Shown here: positions 54,337 through 62,208 of the stretch, one piece after another
Position numbering within the stretch: position 1 is the first letter of the stretch
Layout of the letters: the number at the start of each line of letters is the position of its first letter
Assembly (NCBI RefSeq): GCF_022701195.1
Contig: NZ_CP078089.1
Coordinates: 682,001-746,000, forward strand
Source: Allobaculum mucilyticum
GTDB taxonomy: Bacteria; Bacillota_I; Bacilli_A; Erysipelotrichales; Erysipelotrichaceae
DNA: 64,000 bases
Reading direction: 5' to 3'
Translations under genes and position numbers: made by a program
Notes under the pieces: generated by a model
Told to the model about the DNA's origin: nothing
Database searches by the model: none
The model's input: the letters and a program-made list of their open reading frames with translations, nothing else

Positions 54337-55629
54337 ATGAGCGATAAACAAGGCATAGGAACAATCGCCGTACAGGGCGGCTACCGCCCGGGAAACGGCG
54401 AACCAAGACAGATTCCTGTGGTTCAGTCTACTACATTTAAATATGCCACCGGAGACGATATGGGCGCTTTATTCGATCTCGAAGCATCCGGTTACTTTTA
54501 TACCCGTCTGCAGAATCCGACCAACGATTCGGTCGCTGCAAAAATTGCGGAACTTGAGGGCGGTACAGCCGCAATGCTGACAAGTTCCGGACAGGCAGCC
54601 AACTTCTTTGCGATCTTCAATATCGCCGGTGCCGGCGACCATGTCGTTTCGGCTTCTTCCATTTATGGCGGCACTTACAACCTGTTCAATGTCACGATGA
54701 AAAGAATGGGTATCAGCTTCACGTTTGTCGATCCGGACGCCTCTCTTGAAGAGATCAGTGCATCGTTCCGTCCTAACACCAAAGCTGTATTCGGCGAAAC
54801 GATTGCCAATCCGGCTCTGAACGTTCTGGATATCGAAAAATTTGCGAAAGCAGCGCATGACCACGGCGTTCCGCTGATTGTGGACAATACATTCCCGACA
54901 CCGATTCACTGCCGTCCATTTGAATGGGGCGCAGATATCGTCACCCATTCCACAACAAAATATATGGATGGCCATGGCGTCAGCGTCGGCGGTGCAATTG
55001 TCGATTCCGGCCATTTTGACTGGAACAAATACGCGGATAAATATCCGGGTCTGACAACACCGGATGATTCCTACCATGGCATCACTTATACCGAGTGCTT
55101 CGGTCTTGAAGGTGCCTACATTACCAAAGCAACCGCTCAGCTGATGCGCGACTTCGGATCGATTCAGTCACCGCAGAATGCCTTCTATCTCAACATGGGC
55201 CTGGAAAGCCTGCATCTGCGCATGAAACGCCATGCCGAGAACGGTCAGGCTCTTGCTGAGTTCCTTGAAAAGCATCCGGCTGTAGCCAGCGTCGAATACG
55301 CTGGTCTGCCTTCTTCCCGCTACCATGCGCTGGCTGAAAAGTATCTGCCAGACGGCGGATGCGGCGTTGTTTCTTTCCGTCTGAAAGGCGGAAGAGCAGC
55401 TGCACAGAAATTCATGGAGAACCTGAAAATCGCAGCGATCGAAACGCATGTTGCGGATGCACGCAGCTGCGTTCTCCATCCGGCGAGCACCACCCACCGT
55501 CAGCTTTCAGATGCTGAGCTTGAAGCTGCAGGCGTCTATAACGATCTCATCCGCTTCTCCTGCGGTATTGAAGATCCGGAAGATCTGATTGCCGATGTCG
55601 CCCAGGCACTGGACGCTCTGAACGCATAA
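54337..55629 (+). CDS. metY: O-acetylhomoserine sulfhydrylase
   Basis: 430 aa from the ATG at 54337 (AAGGAAG upstream); the open frame before it is leader. Cys/Met-metabolism PLP-enzyme motifs are TRLQNPTND, SSGQAANFF, YGGTYNLF, VDNTFPTP and the PLP lysine in STTKYMDGHG. The length (about 430) and the insertion after the PLP lysine fit MetY, which makes homocysteine directly from O-acetylhomoserine and sulfide. metA follows 213 bases downstream, with no terminator seen between, so both may be one transcript. Confidence 0.93.
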   Translation: MSDKQGIGTIAVQGGYRPGNGEPRQIPVVQSTTFKYATGDDMGALFDLEASGYFYTRLQNPTNDSVAAKIAELEGGTAAMLTSSGQAANFFAIFNIAGAGDHVVSASSIYGGTYNLFNVTMKRMGISFTFVDPDASLEEISASFRPNTKAVFGETIANPALNVLDIEKFAKAAHDHGVPLIVDNTFPTPIHCRPFEWGADIVTHSTTKYMDGHGVSVGGAIVDSGHFDWNKYADKYPGLTTPDDSYHGITYTECFGLEGAYITKATAQLMRDFGSIQSPQNAFYLNMGLESLHLRMKRHAENGQALAEFLEKHPAVASVEYAGLPSSRYHALAEKYLPDGGCGVVSFRLKGGRAAAQKFMENLKIAAIETHVADARSCVLHPASTTHRQLSDAELEAAGVYNDLIRFSCGIEDPEDLIADVAQALDALNA

Positions 55630-55842
55630 GCTTTATTTTTTCGATCTGGTCTGAGCGGTTCTGCACTCTGCTTGTTCATGCTGATTATTCTTGATGTTCT
55701 CTTTCATTCTTCAAACCGGATACGTGTATTTACGCGCTCCGGTCAGTCTGCAGAATACTCCAGGATCAACGGACTCATATTTACTGATAACAACACAGAA
55801 AGACCGGCAATTCTGCCGCTGAACAGGAAAGGAAGTTTGACT

Positions 55843-56799
55843 GTGCCGATAAAAATCCCCGAGCAGCTCCCGGCAACCCGAACGCTGATGGAGGAAAACA
55901 TCTTCGTCATGACAGAGAAACGGGCTCTCTCCCAGGATATCCGTCCATTGCATATCCTCCTGCTCAACCTGATGCCGACCAAAATCGAAACAGAGACGCA
56001 GCTTGCCCGTGTTCTGGGCAATACACCTCTGCAAATCGAACTGGATCTGCTGCAGACCTCGTCCTACCAGTCCTCACATATCTCGTCTTCGCATATGAAG
56101 CATTTCTACAAGACCTTTGATCAGATCAAAGACCGCTGCTATGACGGATTTGTGATCACCGGCGCTCCCCTTGAGCATCTTGCCTATGAGGATGTCGACT
56201 ACTGGGAAGAGCTCCGCGAAATCATGGACTGGTCGCTGACTCACGTCTATTCCACGCTCCACATCTGCTGGGGCGCATTTGCGGGTCTCTATCACCATTA
56301 CGGCATCGGCAATGTAAAGCTTCCGGAAAAGCTGTTTGGCGTCTTTGAACACCAGGTAGAACGCAAGTCTTCTATTCTGTTTCGCGGTTTTGACGATATC
56401 TTCATGGTTCCCCATTCCCGCGGAATCGGCCTGCCCCGCGAGCAGATTGAAGCCAGACCGGAACTGAAAATCCTCGCCTCTTCTCCAGTCGCCGGCGTTT
56501 ACTGCATTTCCACCGAAGGCGGCCGGCAGATTTTTGTCACCGGTCATTCCGAATACGATCCCAGAACGCTCGAAAACGAGTATCTGCGCGATGTAAAAGC
56601 CGGCGTTCCGATTCATGTGCCGGATAACTACTATCCAGACGACGACCCTTCCAAGGCACCTCTTGTTCGCTGGCGCTCTTCTGGCAACCTGTTTTTTGCC
56701 AACTGGATCAACTACATCGTCTACCAGACAACCCCGTACGATTTAAGCGAACTGCGCATCGTACGCGAGTTTGACAAAAGCCAGCCGGGGCACTCCTGA
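55843..56799 (+). CDS. metAA: Homoserine O-acetyltransferase (MetA type)
   Basis: 318 aa from the GTG at 55843, placed by AGGAAAGGAAG seven bases upstream. The N-terminus MPIKIPEQLPA is typical of MetA. Catalytic residues are Cys142 in HICWGAFAG and the His/Glu of VTGHSEYD. Residue 111 is Glu (GAPLE); in characterised MetA proteins Glu here selects acetyl-CoA and Gly succinyl-CoA. The product O-acetylhomoserine is the substrate of the MetY encoded just upstream. Confidence 0.94.
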   Translation: MPIKIPEQLPATRTLMEENIFVMTEKRALSQDIRPLHILLLNLMPTKIETETQLARVLGNTPLQIELDLLQTSSYQSSHISSSHMKHFYKTFDQIKDRCYDGFVITGAPLEHLAYEDVDYWEELREIMDWSLTHVYSTLHICWGAFAGLYHHYGIGNVKLPEKLFGVFEHQVERKSSILFRGFDDIFMVPHSRGIGLPREQIEARPELKILASSPVAGVYCISTEGGRQIFVTGHSEYDPRTLENEYLRDVKAGVPIHVPDNYYPDDDPSKAPLVRWRSSGNLFFANWINYIVYQTTPYDLSELRIVREFDKSQPGHS

Positions 56800-56895
56800 G
56801 CCCATGGAAAACACATCTGCAGGTGAATCGGGAATACTCTGAAGCGTTATTTTCACCTCAATAAACGAATCAATGAATCAACGAATCAGCGGTTT

Positions 56896-56923
56896 GCGGC
56901 CAGTCAGGCTGCAGGCCGCTTTT
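56896..56923 (+). terminator. Terminator after metA
   Basis: GCGGCC / GGCCGC stem with a 12-nt loop, followed by TTTT, about 100 bases past metA. The rest of 56800-57131 shows no gene. Confidence 0.6.
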
Positions 56924-57131
56924 GTGCTTATCCCTCCTCTTTTGAGGTGTTTTTTCTTTCCTGTTTTCAAAACGGTGCCGCGAAAGCGTCCAACGCCTGA
57001 AACCGTTTTCGTTTCAAGTCTTTTTTTATCGATCCGGGAACAGTTACAATCAGGTACAGTGACTCTCGAAAACTGCTGAACCCCATTTTGCATTCAGCGG
57101 ACGAAGAAAACGGGAGAAATGGAGAAAAATT

Positions 57132-57887
57132 ATGCAGCTTGTAGGAAAATGCGCGGTTGTTACCGGCGCATCGAGCGGTATGGGTCATGCGATCGTTGAA
57201 CGCTTTGCCAGAGAAGGTGCAAACGTGGTTGCCGTTGCCCGCCGTAAAGAACGTCCTGAAGAACTGAAAGCTTCTCTTGCCGATGCTCCAGGCAAAGTTG
57301 AACTCTTTGCAGGCGACATTTCGTCTGCAGAAACAAACAATGCGATGATCGATCACTGCATCGAAGTCTTCGGCGGATTTGATATTCTCGTCAACAACGC
57401 CGGCGTCATGGATGACATGGTTGGTGTCGCCGATGCAATAGACGAAAAATTCGATCACGTCATGAAAGTCAATGTCTTCGGTCCGATGTGCGCTATGCGT
57501 AAAGCCGTTCAGACATTCAAAGCCAGCGGAACCAAGGGCTCCATCATTAACGTCGCTTCCGTAGGCGGTATGCGCAACGTCGCAGGTGCGATCTACTGCG
57601 CATCGAAAGCAGCGCTCATTTCGATGACCAAAAATACATCCTTCATGTACTGGTCTGACGGCATCCGCTGCAACGGTATCGCTCCAGGCGGAATCAACAC
57701 GGAAATTTCCGCCTCGATGGGCATGCCAAACATGGAAGGCTATGGCAAAGTTCAGAAAATGCTTGCCATGTCCCCTGCACCTGGATCGGCTGAAGATATC
57801 GCTAACACAGCTCTGTTCCTTGCCAGCGATCAGTCATCCTATATCTTGGGCGACATCCTCGTTGTCGACGGCGGCTGGATTTCCTAA
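57132..57887 (+). CDS. Short-chain dehydrogenase/reductase
   Basis: 251 aa. Classical SDR motifs: cofactor loop TGASSGMG, NNAG, catalytic serine in INVASVGG, YxxxK in YCASK, and VVDGGWIS at the C-terminus. Two arginines after the second strand (VAVARRKER) favour NADP(H). Many gut SDRs of this size act on sugars, acyl carriers or bile acids; none can be chosen from sequence alone. GGAGAAA precedes the ATG. Monocistronic with its own terminator. Confidence 0.93.
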   Translation: MQLVGKCAVVTGASSGMGHAIVERFAREGANVVAVARRKERPEELKASLADAPGKVELFAGDISSAETNNAMIDHCIEVFGGFDILVNNAGVMDDMVGVADAIDEKFDHVMKVNVFGPMCAMRKAVQTFKASGTKGSIINVASVGGMRNVAGAIYCASKAALISMTKNTSFMYWSDGIRCNGIAPGGINTEISASMGMPNMEGYGKVQKMLAMSPAPGSAEDIANTALFLASDQSSYILGDILVVDGGWIS

Positions 57888-57930
57888 TTCTGATCCGACA
57901 GCCTGAAGATCAACAGACCCAACGAAATAA

Positions 57931-57977
57931 ACCGCGTGAACTGCAGAACGTTCTGATCTGCAAATCACGCGGCTTTT
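57931..57977. terminator. Bidirectional terminator
   Basis: AACCGCGTGA pairs with TCACGCGGCT, with an inner CTGCAGAAC / TTCTGATCTGCA arm, followed by TTTTCG. It lies between the convergent SDR and ABC-F genes. Confidence 0.75.
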
Positions 57978-58011
57978 CGTTTCACTTCATTTCATTCTTT
58001 AAGAAAGCAGC

Positions 58012-59907
58012 CTATGCCATTTCTTCAAGAGCCGTCATTTTCTCTTCCCACTCTTTGGTCAGACTGGCAATCGTATTGTGCTGCTCATCAATACGCCCAT
58101 CGAGCTCTTCCATCTTCCGGTAGTCCTGGTAGTACTCCGGTTCATAGCGCAGTTCCCGCAGAGCTTCCAGGTCTTCTTCCGCTTTGGCAAGCAGTTCCTC
58201 GAGACGGTTTACACGGTTCTGGAGCGTATTTTTCTCCTGACGCAGCTGAGCGGCTGTTTTTTCCGGCGCAGGAGCGGCAGCTTTCTTTTTCGCTGATGGC
58301 GTTTCATTCGAGGCAGAAAGCGTTCCTTCTTTGCGGCGCTGAGCATACTCATTGTAGTCAAGATCATACAGATGAGACTCCGGTCCGATTTCCAGAATCT
58401 TTCCCGCCATTTTGGACAGGAACATACGGTCATGCGAAACAAACAGAAGCGTTCCGTCATAATCCTCAAGCGCTTTTTCAAGCGCCTCTTTGGCTGGAAT
58501 ATCCAGATGGTTGGTCGGTTCGTCAAGAATCAGAAGGTTGTCATGATTCATCATCAGACGGGCAAGCGAAAGACAGACTTTTTCACCGCCGGAGAGATCA
58601 TTGACTTCTTTGAAGACTTCTTCTCCGGTAAAGAGGAAAGCAGCAAGTACAGAGCGGATCTGCGTCTGGTTGGCATCTGGATGGTCATCCCAGAGTGTAT
58701 CGATGACCGTTTTGTCTGAGCGCGTCGCGGCGGTTTCCTGGTCAAAATAGCCAATATCGATCTGATGACCAAAGCTGTATTCGCCTCCTAATGGAGGAAG
58801 CTTGCCAATCAGGGTTCTGAGCAGCGTTGATTTGCCGATGCCGTTTGGACCGACAATGCCGATTCGGTTCTGGCGGAACATTTCAAAGCCGACTGTAGAA
58901 AGCGGATGATCGTAGCCAAAGGACAGGCCATCGACTTCAAGAACACGGTTTCCGCCTTTACGCTCGCTTGAAAACGACGCTTTGATCCGTGTCTTATCTT
59001 CTTTTGCATCTTCAAGCCGGTCCATACGATCGAGATATTTGATTTTTGACTGGGCGAAAGCGGCTTTGCTTTTCTTGTAGCGGAATTTTTCAATCAGCGC
59101 TTCCATGCGGTGAATCTCTTCCTGCTGTCGGACATAGGCATCATGGTTCTTGGCGATCCATTCTTCCTTTGCTTTGACATAGCGGGAATAGTTACCCGGA
59201 AAGCGCATCGTCTTTCCGCGGTCGATTTCAACAATTTCATCGCAGACATGATCCAGGAACATACGGTCATGGCTGACAAGAATTACAGCGCTTGGATAGC
59301 GCGAAATGTAGCTTTCCAGCCATTCGATCGAATCCAGGTCAAGATGGTTGGTCGGCTCGTCGAGCAGCAGTACATCCGGCTTTTCCAGCAGCAGCTTTAC
59401 AAGCGCAATGCGGGTCTGCTGACCGGAAGAAAACTCGGAGAGCTTTTTGTCCAGATCGCTTTCCTGAAAGCCGAAATGATAGAACACGCTGCGCAGTTCA
59501 TGTTCGTAGTCATAGCCGCCGAGGGCATCAAAGCGGGTCTGCAGCCGGTCGTATTTTTCCAGCTGCTTTTCGCTGCTGTCTGTTTCAAGCACTTTTGCCT
59601 GCGCTTCAAGTTCCTTTTCAAGAACGCGCAACGGCTCAAATACCTGCTCAAGTGCCTGCAGAACTGTCTGCGACTTGTCATCAAATGCGGTCTGCGACAG
59701 TGATCCGATCCGGACCGCATTCGGTACAATTCTCTCGCCCCGGTCGGCATCTTCTTTTCCGGAAATAATATTGAGCAGCGTGGTCTTTCCGCAGCCGTTG
59801 CGGCCGACCAGGCCGATTTTTTCGGTACCGCGGACCTGCAGACTGGCGCCCGCAAGCACATCCTGCGCTCCGAATGATTTATAGAGATTGGAAACCTGCA
59901 GTTTCAT
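58012..59907 (-). CDS. ABC-F family ATPase
   Basis: 631 aa. Two ABC domains: Walker A GRNGCGKT and GPNGIGKS; signatures FSSGQQTR and LSGGEKVC; Walker B LLLDEPTNHLD and LILDEPTNHLD. The interdomain linker (about 240-300) carries the P-site tRNA motif region, and the C-terminus ends in a coiled coil (about 550-625) after an Ala/Lys/Pro-rich stretch. No membrane domain, so it acts on ribosomes. The long C-terminal coiled coil fits the Uup/YdiF side of the family better than dedicated resistance proteins, but resistance cannot be excluded. Confidence 0.93.
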   Translation of the reverse strand: MKLQVSNLYKSFGAQDVLAGASLQVRGTEKIGLVGRNGCGKTTLLNIISGKEDADRGERIVPNAVRIGSLSQTAFDDKSQTVLQALEQVFEPLRVLEKELEAQAKVLETDSSEKQLEKYDRLQTRFDALGGYDYEHELRSVFYHFGFQESDLDKKLSEFSSGQQTRIALVKLLLEKPDVLLLDEPTNHLDLDSIEWLESYISRYPSAVILVSHDRMFLDHVCDEIVEIDRGKTMRFPGNYSRYVKAKEEWIAKNHDAYVRQQEEIHRMEALIEKFRYKKSKAAFAQSKIKYLDRMDRLEDAKEDKTRIKASFSSERKGGNRVLEVDGLSFGYDHPLSTVGFEMFRQNRIGIVGPNGIGKSTLLRTLIGKLPPLGGEYSFGHQIDIGYFDQETAATRSDKTVIDTLWDDHPDANQTQIRSVLAAFLFTGEEVFKEVNDLSGGEKVCLSLARLMMNHDNLLILDEPTNHLDIPAKEALEKALEDYDGTLLFVSHDRMFLSKMAGKILEIGPESHLYDLDYNEYAQRRKEGTLSASNETPSAKKKAAAPAPEKTAAQLRQEKNTLQNRVNRLEELLAKAEEDLEALRELRYEPEYYQDYRKMEELDGRIDEQHNTIASLTKEWEEKMTALEEMA

Positions 59908-60039
59908 CGTCTGAGTCCTTTCCGTACGCTCTGAACGATCCTTTCTGGATCTTCATACGTACTCTTTTTTTTCTGTTTCTGCTCCTTCATTCTCCGGTTT
60001 CGTCCACTGAACGATCCGATAAATGCCGCAGAAAACGCA

Positions 60040-60073
60040 AATACAGTCCGGAATGAATATTCCGGACTGTATT
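60040..60073. terminator. Perfect bidirectional hairpin
   Basis: A 14-bp perfect stem (AATACAGTCCGGAA / TTCCGGACTGTATT) with a 6-nt loop, about 60 bases past the stop of the 60132 gene. The flanking T-tracts are weak. Confidence 0.7.
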
Positions 60074-60131
60074 GTAATGTATCAGATTCCTGACGCTTGT
60101 GAAAACGGAAAAAACCGTATGAAGTGCAGAT

Positions 60132-61625
60132 TTAATCAAGTCCAACCGGCTCTTCATAGACAGATTCCGAAGATGGATCGATTTCCAGCGAACCCTCATC
60201 ATCGACAATATAATGCTGGGCACTCTCATCGACGGAAGGCATCTGTTCGCTGTTTTCAGCCGGCGAATTGTCGACAGGCACTTTCATGCTTTCGCTCAGG
60301 GTGATTTCCACCGAATTCAGATTCAGGATTCCCTGCGCAATCGAGCGCGCGATCGTCTCTTCGTGCTCTTTAAAGTATTCGATCGACTCGGGATTCTGAC
60401 CGGATGCATAGCAGAAAATCAGCGCATTCATGCCGCGTGCTTTTGAATAAGCGGAATTGGCACCCCAGCCGGAATACTGACCGGCGCTGGTCACATAGCC
60501 GCCTGTTTCACGCAGGGCTGGCTGCAGAGAAAACGGAAGCAGGCTGCCATCTTCCTTAACTGCAAGCTGGTCATAACTGTTTCCGGCATTGAGCTGTGTT
60601 ACGGAAACCGGAGTGTACAGTTCGATGCCATTCTGTGTCAGAGCACTTGAGATCGCATTTCCAAGTCGGCCGTTGGTAAATGGACTGGAGATGAAGAATG
60701 GTCTGGATGCCTGGGAATCCGACATTGTCAGATTCAGGAAGATCTTAGCCTGACTGTCATAGGCCGTTTCAGTACGGCTTCCAACGCCCGCATAGCCTGA
60801 CCAGGTCTGATCGATTCTGGAGAACGTCACCTTCAGACCGGCACCCTCCAGATAGCTGGCGACCAGATGTGCGAGTCTTTCGCTCTGCTCTGCCTCATCA
60901 AAACCGTCTGCGCTGTACCATTCCTGCGCCGTACCGTTTGAATCGAGCAAATAGCCCGACGGGTCGATCACGACATCGCTTACGCGTGCGATCGGCAGGC
61001 TTTCCGTAACGGTCAGATACAGATAGTTTTCATCGGATTCAACGCCGAACTTGTCGAGGAAGACATTGTTTGCGGACAGTTCGATGGAGTTGACCTTCTT
61101 GTCATTGCGAATCGTGTAATAGGGTTCCGACCGGTAAAACTCATCCATATAGGCACGTTTGAATGCATAGCCGTCCGCCAGATAGATCTCATAGACACCG
61201 ACCGGTACATCCTGCAGGCTGAGTCCGGTATCGGCTCCGCCGCTGAACGTCCAGGTCAGCTCTTCGCCGGTCGCAATGTTTTTAAGCATGATATTCCGAC
61301 CAAAATAGCCGTCGCTTTCTAACGGTTCATACGAGCGGTCATAGAGTACAAGCGAATCGCCGTAGAATGAGAAGTCTTTGACCTGCGTCTTCTCTTCATA
61401 CGATGACTGAGGCATTTTATGCAAGTCCGCAATCGTCAGAGAATCGAGCGTTGTCAGCGACATTTTCTCTGTCATGGAGGGTCTGGGCTTAAGAAGCCAG
61501 GCAAGCAGTACACAAAGAGCAGCCGAGCAGGCCGCAATCAGAATCCACGCTTTCTGCGTCAGTCTGACTTTTCTTTTTTTCTTTCGATCCCGCTGTGAAG
61601 AAGCCGGGGGAGATTTCTTCGTCAT
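60132..61625 (-). CDS. Membrane-anchored amidase_3-like protein with lost zinc ligands
   Basis: 497 aa from the ATG at 61625. A basic N-terminus and one membrane helix (WILIAACSAALCVLLAWLL, about 28-46) place the rest outside the cell. After a beta-rich region (50-225), residues about 230-430 follow the N-acetylmuramoyl-L-alanine amidase fold: VVIDPSGYLL where active enzymes have VxIDPGHGG, ERLAHLVASYLEGAGLKVTFSR, and FLNLTMSD where they have SIHAN. Both zinc histidines, and probably the Glu, are missing. A non-enzymatic peptidoglycan-binding or regulatory role is likely. The acidic C-terminal tail (about 455-497) is unstructured. Confidence 0.65.
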   Translation of the reverse strand: MTKKSPPASSQRDRKKKRKVRLTQKAWILIAACSAALCVLLAWLLKPRPSMTEKMSLTTLDSLTIADLHKMPQSSYEEKTQVKDFSFYGDSLVLYDRSYEPLESDGYFGRNIMLKNIATGEELTWTFSGGADTGLSLQDVPVGVYEIYLADGYAFKRAYMDEFYRSEPYYTIRNDKKVNSIELSANNVFLDKFGVESDENYLYLTVTESLPIARVSDVVIDPSGYLLDSNGTAQEWYSADGFDEAEQSERLAHLVASYLEGAGLKVTFSRIDQTWSGYAGVGSRTETAYDSQAKIFLNLTMSDSQASRPFFISSPFTNGRLGNAISSALTQNGIELYTPVSVTQLNAGNSYDQLAVKEDGSLLPFSLQPALRETGGYVTSAGQYSGWGANSAYSKARGMNALIFCYASGQNPESIEYFKEHEETIARSIAQGILNLNSVEITLSESMKVPVDNSPAENSEQMPSVDESAQHYIVDDEGSLEIDPSSESVYEEPVGLD

Positions 61626-62208
61626 GTTCCAAGAGTAACAAAAAAGCGCAAAATGAAAAAGAAGAGCCGCCACAACTCTTCTTCTTCAAAAATATAAGAG
61701 ATTTAAAAGAGGAAATAATGGAAAGGTTCAACCAGCCGCTGCACTGGTTATCTGGGTCTCTTTCCGCTTTCAATATACCAATCTTTCCATTTGTCAAATA
61801 AGTGAATGCCCGCCTTTTTCTTTATCTCTGTATAAAGTCAGAATAAAGATTTCAGTACTCAGACATAAGAAAAAGCCGGCGGGCTGACCGGCTTTTCAGA
61901 AAAGAAAAAGAAATGAAAAATTATTGTGAAATATGAGAAAGGAAGTATGATGCCAGACCATTTCATCTGGCACATACAGAATCGCATTGTTCCCTCAAAC
62001 AAACGTTAAACGAATTTAAAAAATAACTTAAAGAACGGGACGATCCGTTCTTTACAGGGCACAGAAAAGCCCGGAGGGCGATTCCGGGCTTTTCTGTATT
62101 GGATAATTAGAGAGAAATAGAAAGTAAGAGATAAAAGGAAAAATTATGAAAATTATTATGTATATCAGGAAATCCGCTGCTTGATTTCCTTGATTCCATA
62201 ATATGATG
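61626..62208. other. Intergenic region with three hairpins
   Basis: Hairpins lie at 61871-61897 (AAAAGCCGG / CCGGCTTTT), 62030-62053 (AAAGAACGG / CCGTTCTTT) and 62061-62097 (ACAGAAAAGCCCGGA / TCCGGGCTTTTCTGT). All resemble terminators, but no large gene lies between them. Confidence 0.55.
61947..62009 (+). CDS. Possible 20-aa peptide
   Basis: A 20-codon frame starts with two ATG codons; AAAGGAAG is the right kind of ribosome binding site but lies only one base from the first ATG. It is rich in His and aromatic residues near the start (MMPDHFIWHIQ) and is bracketed by terminator-like hairpins. It could be a leader peptide, a small regulatory peptide, or chance. Confidence 0.2.
   Translation: MMPDHFIWHIQNRIVPSNKR

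Noticed and set aside
59110-59768. Plus-strand frames opposite the ABC-F gene
   Set aside because: The minus-strand frame has two complete ABC domains; these are shadows.
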